This document shows positions 1-12,888 of a stretch of DNA of 64,000 nt, one piece after another. The notes beneath the pieces are model-generated. The model saw only the letters and a program-made list of their open reading frames with translations. It was not told the origin of the DNA and ran no database searches. The stretch lies in NCBI GenBank assembly GCA_947561585.1, contig CANNZV010000258.1, forward strand, positions 381,307-445,306, given 5' to 3'. Each line of letters starts with the position of its first letter. Position 1 is the first letter of the stretch. Source of the stretch: Caprella mutica (lineage: Eukaryota; Arthropoda; Malacostraca; Amphipoda; Caprellidae). The position numbers and the translations under genes were made by a program.

Positions 1-103
1 CTATTCATTTCACGAGTGCCTTGAAGTCATGATGGTTATTAATGTTTCTGAGATAAGAGACCGCAGGTAGTTAAAGTGCCGCAATTTACCTACTTGACCC
101 TAG

Positions 104-838
104 TTTTCTATGACTGGGAGAACTCCATCCAGGGAGGTAGTCGGAGGAGAACACCGTCCAGGGATTTAGCAGGGAGAACTCCAACCAGAGGTGAGCTTTT
201 TGATATATTATACTTTCTTGGTATTTAATTAAAGTCTATATTATGAGTGTATAATGAACAAAATTATGAGGATTAGCTAGAAAAATCCATTGCATTTATT
301 AGAGCTAAATTTATACTGCATCTGAAGATTTATAATTAGTTTAACATTTTATATAAATAATTTACCTGTATGAAAGAATTCTCAGTTAAAAATTCTTTTT
401 ATTTCTTTATTAATATATGGTTTTCTATATTTTCTGAATCTACTTTCAGATCTTGATGAAGAATTGATGAAGTAGATCAACGTCATCAACTATCGGAGTC
501 CTCTTCAATTCCTTTGAATGGTTCAGGAACAATAATTATGCTAGGTCAAAGTAAGTATTTGAAAATATTAGATGATTTCTAAATATATATTTGCAATATG
601 ATTAGCTCTTACTTTTTCATATGCTTTTAGGGATTCCAGACATGAAAAGAATATCGAAGCTGTCGCTATCTCATCACAAAAGAAAAAGAGTAGGTGATGT
701 TATTGATAATGTATATGAACGATACTGTGAATTTCTATTCAATATATATTAATATACGAATCTCTTATTTCAGGAATTGGCAACCTACAGTCGTGAAAGA
801 AAGTGACGAGAATTCAAATTAAACTTTTAAATAATAAA
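104..838 (+). CDS. 3'-terminal exons of an unidentified gene (5' end outside window)
   Basis: Unrecognised gene, inferred from splice sites and open frames only. Seen: a probable exon 104-190 (acceptor CCCTAG, donor AGAG|GTGAGC) encoding an Arg/Ser/Thr-rich stretch (SRRRTPSRDLAGRTPTR). It joins in phase 1 to an exon starting at 450 (TTTCAG|ATC) and then reads RDLDEELMK and a TAG stop at 473-475. The sequence continues with good splice sites: donor CAAA|GTAAGT at 550/551, exon 631-689, donor at 690, exon from 774. A second frame, open from 460, passes both of these junctions in phase and ends at TGA 804-806 with a basic tail (SHHKRKRELATYSRERK). An AATAAA lies at 833-838. Either the stop at 473 is used and the rest is a spliced 3'UTR, or another upstream join uses the second frame. 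No domain recognised. Confidence 0.4.
833..838 (+). terminator. candidate polyadenylation signal AATAAA
   Basis: Canonical hexamer 27 bases after the TGA at 804-806. It is consistent with the end of the transcript carrying the exons at 450-806. Such hexamers are common by chance in AT-rich DNA. Confidence 0.35.
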
Positions 839-1438
839 TCTAAAACTTAAATGTTTATATTTCGTTTTCAATTTGACCTTGGTAATTCTATTAGCATATT
901 TCAATATCAGTGCCTAAGAGTAAGATGAATTGCACTAAAATATGGTTTAGAAGATAAAGGCTTTATCATTAATTTATTATTCATTAAGTTATAGTACAAT
1001 TGCAGCATATCAAAGATTTATCAACTTTTGTAATCTAGCCTGGTTAATTAATTCATCTAGCCTACCTATTTATCACTACGTAAAGTTATTTATGTCATCT
1101 AACTACTTATTTATAAACTGACCTGATGAGATTAGTTATTCAATCTAATCTATTAATTTACAACTGATAACCATATATCAATTCATAGGATCGAAAACAT
1201 TTCAAAAAGCAAGGATAGGTCTAGGTGATCAATTATTTTTTAAAATTAAAATAGTATGCATATCACAGAAGCAAAAGTAGAAAATAAATGTGAACATGTT
1301 AGATTTGGTCCTAGAAAATAAATAGTCTAATCTAATTGATACCGGGACCTAACTCGAGATTATAATTTAATAGAGTAAATATAGTGACTGAAAAAGTCTT
1401 GTAAAAAGTCTGGCTACTGCTAACCAGACCGATATTTC

Positions 1439-1990
1439 AACCTACACTATAATAGTTAATATAACCTACACGAGTAGTTGGTATAACCTACTCGAGTAGT
1501 TGGTATAACCTACACGAGTAGTTGATATAACCTACACGAGTAGTTGATATAACCTACATGAGTAGTTGATATAACCTACATGAGTAGTTGATATCAACTA
1601 TACGAGTAGTTAATGTAACCTACACGAGTAGTTGTTATAACCTACACGAGTAGTTGGTATAACTTACACGAGTAGTTGGTATAACCTACACAAGCAGTTG
1701 GTATAACCTACACGAGTAGTTGGTATAACCTACACGAGTAGTTGGTATAACCTACACGAGTAGTTGGTATAACCAACACGAGTAGTTGGTATAACCTACA
1801 CAAGCAGTTGGTATACTCTACACGAGTAGTTGGTATAACCTACACGAGTAGTTGGTATAACACATAGGAGTGATTGGAGAAACATACACAAGTAGTTGAT
1901 GTAACCTTGTTCTGTAGTTGTTTTAACCATTACATATAATTGGTTCAACCATCACGAGCAGTTTTGACTATCACAGGTAGTTGTTGTGAC
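1439..1990. repeat. minisatellite, 22-bp unit
   Basis: Tandem repeat with core CCTACACGAGTAGTTGGTAT, about 25 copies. It is well conserved from about 1459 to 1860 and decays towards 1990. Variants (CTCGAGTAG, CATGAGTAG, CAAGCAGTT) recur in neighbouring units, as expected from local duplication. No coding potential. Confidence 0.9.
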
Positions 1991-4900
1991 CATCGGGAAT
2001 TAAAAATAATCAACTCACATATGTGTTGTTTTAACCAACGTCAATTTAACTCATATTAAATAGTACCTGCAACTCACCACGTAGGTAGGCGCACAGATAA
2101 ACCATAAAATTTAGTCAAAACAAATCAAATATGATTTGATTCAACTAATCCTTTCTCTGTGTGTGCGTTTTGCAACTTATTGAATTATAATCTTATTTTC
2201 GAATTAGACGAACTCATGTTTTTAAATGGCCGTTCGGCAGTAATTTATAACCACGCTACCAAAATAAGTGGAAGAATTTAATTGTTGGAAATACTTAAAC
2301 CAATTAGGTGAAAGAAAAAGTAATGGAAATGAATTAATAATGAATTGATTAATTGAGCCAACATAAAGTATATACCCCCGAATATACAGGTACAAAAGAA
2401 ATATACATTTGAGATATCTTAATAAATGTTCACCGATTCACTTCTGACAGTAAGATGTAATGATGACGCAGCATTTCTAAATTTAAAATTACATTTCTTT
2501 ATCTAAAACTGCATTTCTTTATCTAAGTGACATAACTTATGAACTATTAAATGTACAATATGCATCTCAATATGATAATGTAGATATTCAATACACCTTC
2601 AGTAATTACAGTTGAAAAGAATTTACTTAGTTGAAATGCAACTAATTTAAAAATAAATGAACGTGGTTAAATATATAAAAAAATCCATTAATTTTGATCA
2701 GTTATACATTTAGATTTAGATTTATAAGAAAATTGTGATTGGCAATGACTCAGGTAGCAATGTTTCTTTGGCCAATATTGGGACAACATTGGCCCGAGAA
2801 TCATTGTTACCTGGTGAGTGTTTTATGAATTTATTTTTCCTTTTCACTGTGTGTCACTGTATGTGTTCGAACAACTTGTCAATTATTTAATTTACCTTCT
2901 ATATTTGTGTAATGTATTGAATTTCCAAACCATAATAACAATCACATTTATTTAAGTAAATTAAAATATATTTACTTATGACTAGAGCCATAAAGTCCTA
3001 AAATGCCATAAAGTCAATAAAGGACTTTCAGTCCTTAAAATGCCATAATTACCATAAATGTCATAAAGTCCTATAATATCAAAAATTCCTAAAATGATGG
3101 AAAGTCTTATTTTGGGCTTTTTATACTATTTAGTAATTTGGTAAGTCGGCAAAGTTGATGGTATATATTGACCAATTTATAGAACGTTGTAATTTAATCA
3201 AAATCTATCTGAATTATTATATAAATAAACTACTTCCATCACTTCAAGAATTAGCATAGTCACCACTGTTTCTATTTTTCTGTAATTCTACACATAATTT
3301 GTTTTAGCATAGACTCTGCCATGAATAAAAAGATAAAATAACGAATAAACAATATAATAAACTATTCAAAGAGAGAGATATGTAGAACTTACTAATATTT
3401 GTAATATTTAAAATAGAAAAACTGTCAGGTGACAAAAATTCTGTTATGTCTTGTAAGTGGTTTTTCCTGTACAACAGTTTCAGAATATCTTAATTGGTCT
3501 AATTATCTAATATATGGTTTGTCTACTACGAGGGTTTGCTGTAAATACAAATTTCAAATTTGATATTGGAATTAGTTTCATTTAATGAATTTACCTAACC
3601 TTTTTATCATAATACTTAGGTTACATTTGAATAAATATACTATAAACTAGATTCATTGAATTTTTAAGGAATGAATTGTTTATCTGTTTTCACCATTTTT
3701 TTATTTAAATGATCTAAACACTGTTGATTTTATAGTCCAAAATGCTAATTTATTTGTTATCTGTTTGTCAAATGTAACACAATAATTATAGAAATCTAAG
3801 TATCTATTAATTACTCACCTATACTGAGTGAGAGTTAAGCTATGAAAGGATTTTAAAACATTTAATAAATGCACGACTTCAAACTTTTTCATCACAGTTA
3901 CAAACAATGAAAGACTGTATATTATTATTAATATGCTTATATACGTAGTAAGTATATAATAACTCTAAAACAATTTTTTTTCTATAACTCATAAAAAATG
4001 AAAAATATAATCGTAGAGTGACAATTATAAATTTAATGTTACTTTTATTCACTTTTGTTACCGTTTGGTAACTAAACTGAGTTGTGATTTGGTTACTAAA
4101 GCGAGGGATGCCTGTATACCAAAACCTATTTTTTGATTTCCTAATTCCGTGGAATTTACGCTGGTCCAGCTAGTAAACACTTAATATAATAGAAATCACT
4201 GCATTTAAGGATATGTAGTATTTAATTCTCACAGTAAAATGACCCTCTGAAGTATAAAAAAAGTCTTATTGGGAAGAAAAACAATAGTTTAAAATTGAAG
4301 TTTAAAAATAATTAATAAAGGATTGCATCTCTTTACTCTGGAACGACCAGTGAGCCTCAGAGATTCATTTCTCATATCAGTTCAAAAAAGTAATATATCG
4401 TCATCAAAATATTATCTAATTACATATGCTTTCATAAATCACAGCTTGTTTACTAAATCTGTTCATTTATTTAGTCACTAAAATTCCCCAATAACATTCA
4501 TATTATGCCATTATAATTAATTTTCTTGAGAGCTTCCGTTGGTGATAAGCAGACTGCGTATGCACTTCACTCTGTGCAGAGCAAGAGGTCAGCTAACTAG
4601 GCAAGGTGCCAACTGCATTCATTGATGACGGTAGAACACTGTTATTCTACTCATACTCTGAACTAGATAACTATAATAGAAAAAAACTATAATAATAGAA
4701 ATTAGATCACGAAATATGCCTTGAAATTTCACCAAGAATAAATAAGTCAATTTTTGTAAGGTAATAAATGAAAGGTACTTGCAACGATAAGTGCAAGTTT
4801 CAATTTCAGTGGCAATGTAACACTCATCGGGTGATCAGTTTGGTGCACGGCTTTGTGAGGCTTACATCTTAGTGATTGGTTACAACTTCACAGAAACTGA

Positions 4901-5000
4901 TTTACTGATTTACTCGGATAAATTCTTTTAAATAAATTGATTGAAAGTGTTACTGTGATAGAAATATATGTTAAAATACATTAAAACACAATTTCCTAAA
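1991..5000. other. intergenic AT-rich region
   Basis: No gene recognised. It holds a small palindromic repeat at 2750-2814 (listed separately) and a degenerate short-period repeat at about 2985-3105 built on CATAAAGTCCTAAAATGCC. The last 200 bases before the LRR gene include a CCAAT-like GATTGGTT at about 4874, but no convincing TATA box or start site. Confidence 0.5.
2750..2814. repeat. palindromic dispersed repeat, copy 1
   Basis: About 65-bp imperfect palindrome with arms CAGGTAGCAATG and CATTGTTACCTG, and a second inner palindrome CCAATATTGG. Read on the minus strand it matches 20576-20645 nearly base for base. A third, longer member lies at 41254-41350. Probably a tiny non-autonomous foldback element or MITE relic. 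No transposase or target duplication is evident. Confidence 0.6.
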
Positions 5001-5013
5001 AGTTGATTTGACC

Positions 5014-8000
5014 ATGGCAGTTTTCGGAGGATGGAATCCACAATTGCCTCGTTTACCTCATGCTCTTGCAAGACATCAGGAAGCTCTTCCACTGTCCTCT
5101 TTCAACAAAAAACCAGTTCCTATCATTGAAACCGAAATCATTACCTTACGTTCAATGTGTAGTAAATATTGGTTAGAGAAAGTTCAATTTATTCTGAAAA
5201 GTGATTTACCAAAGTATCATGTGTTTGCTCTAAGTAGATTTCTAGCCCAACTTCCAAGAGAACTAAGAAGCTCTATGATTCACAATGTTTTACGATCAGG
5301 AGGGCTGCACCTCTCTCATGGCAGCAGAGAGTTACCAGCCGTGAACAGAGCCTTGGTTCTTTTGACATCTGATTTGGTTGTTAGAGAACCTGTTTTTATT
5401 CGTATCACAAAGAATAAAGACCCCAACGACTTACCACCACCTGATATTGAATTAGTTACTAGATCTGGTGAGGGTATTCAAAAAATCGTGATGTTTCTAC
5501 CAGATTTTATGGACGAAAAAAATATACGAATTTTGAAAGACATTTGTCGTACCTGTAGAATGCTGAAGGAAATCACAATACACGAAGCTTCCGATGAAAT
5601 TGTTACTTTGATTACCAGGCACTGTTCTGTATTAAATTTTATCGATGTCAGTGGTAGTGAAATGGTTACAGATGAAGGCTTGTCCAGGATTGTGACCAAT
5701 GTAAAGTGGGGACCGAATGACGTAAAATTAAGATATTTGGATGTGGATCGAACTAGCGTTACAGAAGAAGGTATTCTAAACGTACTGACAAGATTACCAG
5801 AAATTACTTCTTATGGAGCCAAAGATATAATGAATTCTCTACAAATTTATGAGGAACTCTCACAGGATGGAACGACATCAATAGAGGAAATGAATCTGAA
5901 ATGCGTTACAACATCTAGGATTCAAACTATTAGGAAACTTTGCCCTAGGTTGTGGAAGATTTCTGCTAATTTCCAAGAAAACCCAGCCTCTGGATCAACT
6001 TTAAATGAACTAAGGTTGTTACCGAACATTACTCACTTGAATCTATCTGTGAAAGAACCTTTTCTTCTATCTCCTCAAAACCTAAATGACTATGCATGGA
6101 GCATAGGATCGAAACTGGCAGTTTTGAAGCTATCTGGTGATGTCTACTGGGAGGCTGATCTCGGACTGCTGGCTTCTCACTGTCCTTTCTTGGAGACGCT
6201 TTCTTTGCCAGCTGCAACTGTTCCAACTCCAGAAAGTTTGAAAGCTCTCAGCGTTGAATCTCCTTCGATGTCCAAACTAGAAGTAGGTTAAAAAAACTAG
6301 TGATAAATGTAGGCTTTTTGAAATTAGCGTTAACTACGATAGAAATTCTAAAGTCTGTTGACAAAGAATGTCTAGCAGCTATTAGCATCAGTGTAGGGAT
6401 CATTTCATTCAAGAAAAAGGCCGTCATTTTAGACGGCAAGCTCTGCTCTTAAAAAGAACACCCAATCGGTAAATTTATTTCAAGTCGATAAATGATTCCA
6501 TGAATATCTCACCGTAAATTATAATAGACTAGTGTATTCAAGGTTCATAGACTATAACAGGTTAAACGAATAGAAATAGTACGAAATGTTACTAAGAGCT
6601 GCGTCAACAAATTCTTTAGATGAAAACTTATTCTTTAGATTAAAACCTATGTTACAATAATTGACATTCTATATTGTTTATTTCTTATTTTATTATTGCA
6701 ATATTATTTTTGTTCTTATTTTAGACTTTTAGCTACAGTAATTAAAGCGGATGAAATTGTTGACCAGTGCCCATTAATCAACGGACAACGGAGAGAATAG
6801 CAGTTAGTTTTTTGTTCTTTTTGCAGTGATAATAACCATTTCATTGAAATATTTTTATACCATTCGATAGATTATTAAATTCAAAAGAATTCTATTTTGA
6901 CTCACGCGCGAGTTTAATCCACCGTTTAAGAGATATTCAAGAAGGAAGACAGAAAATGTTGTTTACTCAATGACAATTTTTCCCATTCGTTTAACCTGTT
7001 ACAGTCTATGAACCCTTGAGTGTATTCCCCGTGCGTATCATAGTTACATTCTTCATGTTTAATACCCGTCGTGTAAATGCGGACACCAAATAAATAAATA
7101 AACACACGAGGGAAATTATTTGTAAAGATTAAACATGAATAAAGTCTATCGTCTTTTTACGGAAATTCCCGAGGGTGATGTTAATTTTTGTTAGACAATT
7201 TATGATTATCTCCATCTAATAAAAAATTTCTCAACTCGTTTATTAAAAAAACATATCAATTATTCTATTCCATTAAAAAAAATTTAAAAGTCTCCATCTC
7301 TGTGCATATTCAAGAAAGCTCTTAAATACCATTTGATTGATACTTATTAGGAATGAATATATCTTGTAGACTTATTTTTATAGAGTGGTTGTTCTGAATG
7401 TTGTACTACCCATGTTTTTTTATGTATATGTTCTTTATATGCTTAGTTTAATTATTTAAAATTTTAGACGATGTTGAAGACACATATCGGTATCTGTTAC
7501 TGCTATCTGTCTCTTATCTAATTAAATAATTAGATAAGATTCTGCTAGGTCTTATCTTTTCTCTATATTTTTGTCTAGTCACGCAAGTGTATCTTATATG
7601 AAATATTAAGCTCTGAAAGCATTATTGAGCTTCTTGTGACTGGATTACTTAAATAATTTGTTTTCCTTTCACTATACTACATGTCAACCTTCAAAATTTC
7701 CTGTGCAATCTTGAATAAATTGTTTCATTGTTTCTTTCTAATTTTCAAATAATTTTCTCAGGTTCTTGAGATCGATTGCATGGTAGGTGTTGGACCGAAA
7801 GCCTGGGCAAAGGATTACAACCTTGCAAGACGAGGGTTGGTTGTGTTCCTGTCTCGGTGCAAACGATTGAGGAGAGTTCTCTGCAGACCCACAGTGCTGG
7901 TAGATGAGGACATCAGACAAATACTCTCCGTCAACAGAATGAACAACTTGGAGGTTGGTGAAAAGTTACCAGTAAAACGATTAACTTGGAGCTGTTTATC

Positions 8001-9570
8001 ATTGAAATTATATAGTTTTTGTTCTTGGAAACCTTAATGTCAAAATATATTGTGAAATAAGAGTAAAGACAAGCACTACCATTTTTCTTTTCAATCTTTT
8101 GATTCATAGAAAAATCAATTTATTTTGAAAATTCAGGTAGTACTGCACATTCTAAACTATTATTTTTTTAGAAATTGGTTCACTTTGAATTCAGTTAGTT
8201 TTGAAATAATCTCAGAATTTTTATAAATCAATATTAATTGTCCAGGAACTTAACGCAAACGACTGTATATCAGGAACGGCATTTATAAAATAAAATTTTA
8301 TGCAAAATATTCGCATGATTTTCTTAGTGCACTTACTGTGTTCTGATATAGAACTCCACGGTGTAGTAAACACTAACAATTATTGTTACCTGCGCAATAA
8401 TAACCCTCACAATACACTTCATTCACCTCGATCAGCCGTATGGACGGGATGGGTGAATTATAAGGCAGTTTTACTTGATACGGATGTTAATGGTGATAAT
8501 TATCTCGATGCACTCCAGTCTGACATTTGGCCAACGTTTTCGATTCCACCAGATTCATTAATATTATCTAATGCAAGATGGAGGAAAACCCCCATCTCGA
8601 TTGCTCAAGAACTGTCAGACAGTAACTGAATGGATAGTTTCCTAACTGGTGAATTGGAAGAGGTTTAGATAGGGACTTGAGCATGAAGTGATCACCAAGA
8701 TCACCTGATCTTATACCTTGTGATGTCTTACTCTGGGGAGTCATCACGGGTAAGTTTATCCTTCACTACCCATGTATATCATTGAGTCGAAGAACAGAAC
8801 GTCAAGAATCACCCAAAACAATAGCTGCCAAACTGAAAATAATAAAATTCTTAAGCTTTGAGATTATTTCAAAACAAACCAAATTCTAGTCGAACTAATA
8901 TTATTGCAGTTATTAATTAAATTTCAAAGTGTGAAACTCTATTATTATACATATTCTGTAATGTACGACTGTTCGTATACGGTTATAACTTATACCTACC
9001 TATAGGTACTGTACATATGTACTTTCACGCGAAATGTGTACTATTATAATAAATATTAATTTAATTATTTTGATCATATATACTAGAATATAACCCTAAA
9101 TACATTGTAGTAAGTTAAGAATCCACAAAAAAATCATTGCATCCATTAGTTACGACAATCTGTTTGTATGTGAAATTATTATATTTTGAAATTGAATATT
9201 GAAGTCTCCGATGAAAACCTAGTTTTCTATCACTATTTTTGGTGCTCATATTTTCGTTTATCAGTAACTGTCATAAAATTCAATAAAATATAATGACATT
9301 AAGGTACACCGTTCAATTCAATATTTCAAATGATAGATCAATGATTTGGTGAGATGTTTCTCAACTGTAGCTGTTTGTTTGCAGGTGGCAGAGCTGTACA
9401 ACTGTGTGTTGGGAGTTCAAACCGCTAAGCTCCTCATCGACTCTTGCACTTGCCTCCATTTACTCAAAGGACTGAGGACTTGGAGGGGAATCACTCTCAT
9501 GGACTTGGTGTCTTTGAGGAAACATTCACGAGGCCACAGGAGGCATTCCGAACTGAAAGTTTTACCTTAA
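5014..9570 (+). CDS. leucine-rich-repeat protein, 3 exons, 548 aa
   Basis: Coding exons 5014-6282, 7762-7953 and 9385-9570, both junctions in phase 0 (KLE|VLEIDCM and NNLE|VAELYNC), with consensus splice ends (GAA|GTAGGT, TCTCAG|GTT, GAG|GTTGGT, TTGCAG|GTG). The start is the ATG in ACCATGGC at 5014, a strong Kozak context; the same frame extends two codons upstream to a TTG, which is not a start. Residues ~1-150 form a helical region without repeats (RSMCSKYWLEKVQFILKSDL). From ~150 onward come irregular leucine-rich repeats of the ribonuclease-inhibitor/AMN1 type (LRYLDVDRTSVTEEGI, THLNLSVKEP, LAVLKLSGDVYW, LETLSLPAATVPT). The C-terminus is basic (RKHSRGHRRHSELKVLP). No F-box seen, no signal peptide or membrane segment. 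Possibly a substrate-recognition or scaffold protein, but I do not recognise the orthologue. Confidence 0.85.
6539..7018. mobile_element. hAT-type MITE (480 bp) in intron 1 of the LRR gene
   Basis: Terminal inverted repeats of about 40 bp (left starts CAAGGTTCATAGACTATAAC; the right end is the complement with GGG and TGT variants). It is flanked by a perfect 8-bp direct repeat, AGTGTATT, at 6531-6538 and 7019-7026. An 8-bp target duplication and a CAAGG/CAGGG-type terminus are hallmarks of hAT elements. There is no internal reading frame, so it is non-autonomous. The intact duplication suggests a fairly recent insertion. Confidence 0.8.
7513..7538. other. perfect 26-bp palindrome
   Basis: CTTATCTAATTA, two As, then its exact reverse complement. 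It lies in intron 1 of the LRR gene. It could extrude a hairpin or be a binding site for a dimeric homeodomain-type factor (TAATTA cores). No function is shown. Confidence 0.5.
8225..8830 (+). pseudogene. decayed Tc1/mariner-like transposase in intron 2 of the LRR gene
   Basis: A 109-residue open frame (8300-8629) continues a broken frame from about 8225. It aligns by eye with insect mariner-type transposases: ELHGVVNTNNYCYLRNNNPH corresponds to the 'F..NG.VN..N.R.W...NPH' block. After a frameshift, MQDGGKPPSRL (about 8573) corresponds to the QQDGAPPH block and DLIPCDVLLWG (about 8708) to the SPDLxPLDFFLWG block. Several stops and frameshifts. No terminal repeats found. It shares orientation with the host gene but is removed with the intron. 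Confidence 0.6.
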
Positions 9571-11800
9571 GGAGAGGAGTTAGCTTAGTGCATCAATTTT
9601 GGTCGTTCTAAAGTAACTACGAATGGACACTATATATTATATAGCTGTCTTTGGACTTAACCTGGAATACGTTGACCATGAATAAGTCGGTTGATACGGA
9701 ACCAGTGACAATGTTTACACTTGGGAATCTGAAAACTTGAACTTTCTGATAGCTTATGTGGTGGGGAAATGAATCTCAATGCAGTATTTTTTTATAAATA
9801 TCTTATAGCTCTCAGAATAACACAGTTTATTATCAAAATATTGTTTATTAACACTAATGTTGCATTTTGAAATATTTAGTAATACCAAAAATATTATAAT
9901 ACATAAAGATACACTACTATCGCAAATTTCTGTCCCACAACTTTTTACCTGCCATCTAGGCTTTGATAGCGGTGACATATTATATTTGCAGTTTTGTCAA
10001 TTGAGTGATTTGTGACCGTGGCATAAGCAATACAACAGATTCAGAGAGAAAATTAGCGGTTTAGCAATTTCAATAACTGAATGAATATATTACTGCTTTT
10101 TCATTATATCGATTAAAAATAGTTTTTCACAATTTTTTACATTCTTCAATTGTCTTAAAATAATAATAGGATGTTGCTGTTAAAACGTCAGGCACAATAC
10201 ATGCCTCCATTTTCCTAAATATATTCCATTTCTATTTACCACTAACATACCTAGATGGCAGCAGAAACAGTTTTGAAACAGAAATTTGTGTTTCGTATTG
10301 TTTCCTATTGTAGTATAATATCTTTGGTAGTAATACCTCTCACCCGATAACTCTGCTTGGATAATGTGCTTTGGGCCTGATGAAGATTGGGTATATGCAG
10401 GTTGTTAGAATTATTTTATAGACATTAAGTGTAATATATTTTTTCAATTTCTTCTGATATCTGTATGCACCCATGTAAAAATATGATGAGGTAAATTTGA
10501 CAGTGCCAGTCTCTCAGAGACCAAAAGCCTAGTGTCAAAATAATGAAGATTTTAGTTTAAATTCATAGGTAGCTAATTTGAAAAGTCGTATGAATTCTAA
10601 CTTTTTAGATTTTAAACACAAATTTAACAAAATAAATATTAGTTCGATTACTTCTATCACTTTTCTTCACAGCCTTTTTCCGAGAGACTAATTACAGTGC
10701 TGACAGTTTGGAGCATCTCGTGACATTGACGTACGCAATGCACTCAATTTTAGTCCTTATTCACTCGGTGAATAAAGGTCAAACTTTACGCCTCGTCAAC
10801 AGAAGGTCATTACCCGAAGTAGTACAAGGCCAGAGTACTCCCTATGCTCTCAGTTACCATAACCAATAAAAGGGAGAAATGTCTTCCATATGTCAGTTCA
10901 TTATATTGTCTCTTTGCTAGTAGAAAATCTTATTACATATAAAGTAATCAATGTTTGCAGAGTATAAATTTATACAAGTATATATTTATTGTATGCTATC
11001 AATAAATACGAGTTGAAACGTTCAATCCTTTTTATTCCATTCACCATTTCGTGAATAAATTTAAATGCATATATTCGAAATTAGGTGTGATGATATTATT
11101 AACAGGTGTTTATTTCTCATGTCAGTAGGTACAGTAGAGTTGTAACCTTTACCTCCAAACTAGAGTAGTGGTAACCAAGTGACTTGGTTGTCATAACGAT
11201 ACACTACTACATATTCTCATATTAACTATATCACTATTGTGATTATTATAATATCCATAGAAAACATTCACATATCACGCTTTTGGTGTTGATTTCGAAG
11301 CTGAATTTCTCCCAGTTAGAAAATATCCAATTCTGCAAATTGATTAGCTGTTAGAGTGCAATAAATAGAGCAGGTAACGTTGACAATGAAATGGTTTGAA
11401 GTTCAGAGCCTAGCGATGTAACCTTCAGTTGTAGGTGGTGAGTGATGGCAGAGGTGCGCTAGGTCACATTTTCAAGATAATTCTTTGTCAAAAATCATCA
11501 GCAATAAAATAAACCATGGTGAAAAATTGAGATTAAAAACACAATTTGAATCACATGAAGTGTACCTAATAAATCTTTAAAGTTAATTAGTTTGAGATAC
11601 AATGTGGTGCAATAAGGTATATAGTTCAATTTCTTCAACATCTCATTCTCTTATTCAAAATTCTAAATCGAGTGAACATTATATAATTATTTTCAATATT
11701 TTATTAATAAAAATAAATGACTAAACAAAATGTAACGGCACTATAAGAAAGAAAATAATTCTTATATCTTCTCTTTTAAGAAATTAATTTATCTTCCTAA
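9571..11800. other. intergenic region without recognisable features
   Basis: About 2.2 kb downstream of the LRR gene. I see no gene, RNA or repeat array, only AT-rich sequence with short chance reading frames. The minus-strand frame at 9754-9978 has no similarity I recognise. Confidence 0.5.
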
Positions 11801-11802
11801 AA

Positions 11803-12388
11803 ACCTAGTAATATTTTACCAAGTAGTATTTTACCAAGTAGTATTTTACCAAGTAGTATTTAACTAGTAATATTTTACCAAGTAGTATTTTACCTTGTAA
11901 TATTTTACCAAGTAGTATTTAACTAGTAGTATTTTACCAAGTAGTATTTTACCAAGTAGTATTTTACCAAGTAGTATTTTACCAAGTAGTATTTTACCAA
12001 GTAGTATTTTACCAAGTAGTATTTTACCAAGTAGTATTTAACTAGTAATATTTTACCAAGTAGTATTTTACCTTGTAATATTTTACCAAGTAGTATTTAA
12101 CTAGTAGTATTTTACCAAGTAGTAATTTACCAAGTAGTATTTTACCAAGTAGTATTTTACCTAGTAGTATTTTACCAAGTAGTATTTTACCAAGTAGTAT
12201 TTTACCAAGTAGTATTTTACCAAGTAGTATTTTACCAAGTAGTATTTTACCAAGTAGTATTTTACCAAGTAGTATTTTACCAAGTAGTATTTTACCAAGT
12301 AGTATTTTACCAAGTAGTATTTTACCAAGTAGTATTTTACCAAGTAGTATTTTTCCAAGTAATATTTTACCTAGTAATATTTTACAAG
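11803..12388. repeat. minisatellite, 15-bp unit
   Basis: Unit AAGTAGTATTTTACC, about 38 copies, most perfect between 11930 and 12360. Because the period is a multiple of 3, the minus strand shows an open frame of repeated YYLVK, which is not a gene. A block of about 95 bp with AACTAGTA and CCTTGTAA variants at about 11851-11945 recurs at about 12031-12125, showing block duplication in the array. Confidence 0.92.
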
Positions 12389-12858
12389 TTTCAACAGTGA
12401 GTGCAATAATTTGGTTGATATGGAAACTACGAATGTGTTTACATTGGGAAGTAAAGTTTAATAAGCTAGCACATGTGACAGTTAATGGTGGGGAGAATTA
12501 ATATTTGTATCAATGTTGATGAATAGAAAACTTTTTGTTGAAACTTTAGAGGGAATATTTTGAAGAAATATATTATATGAATCATCTAGAAAGATGAATA
12601 TCTATAGTTGACAAAGAAAAATATTTTAGCAATGAGTTAATCGGCATACTCCGATTTCAAATGTTTATGTTGCAATTAGGCTTTTCGTAAAAAAAAATTC
12701 AATTGAAATTTAGAAGACTTAAATTTATAAATATTACCGAAAAGTAATTCTATGAACCAAATTTGTGGCTGGAACTTTTGGTCTCGGAACGAGTTGTAGT
12801 GTGTTGTATCCGTTAGTTCTTGTACTGCACACTTCATGATTGTGTTTAATTAACAGGT

Positions 12859-12888
12859 AGGGTGGGGGGCGGGGCGGGGGGTTCAGGG
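12859..12888 (+). other. G-quadruplex-type G-run
   Basis: Four or more G tracts separated by single bases (GGG T GGGGGG C GGGG C GGGGGG) in otherwise AT-rich DNA. This fits the intramolecular G-quadruplex pattern with one-base loops. A simple poly-G run of 14 at 25235-25248 is a homopolymer and different in kind. Confidence 0.6.

Noticed and set aside
12161..12358. Minus-strand frame of repeated YYLVK
   Set aside because: By-product of the 15-bp array; the same holds for the minus-strand frames at 14394-14752 and 27311-27496.
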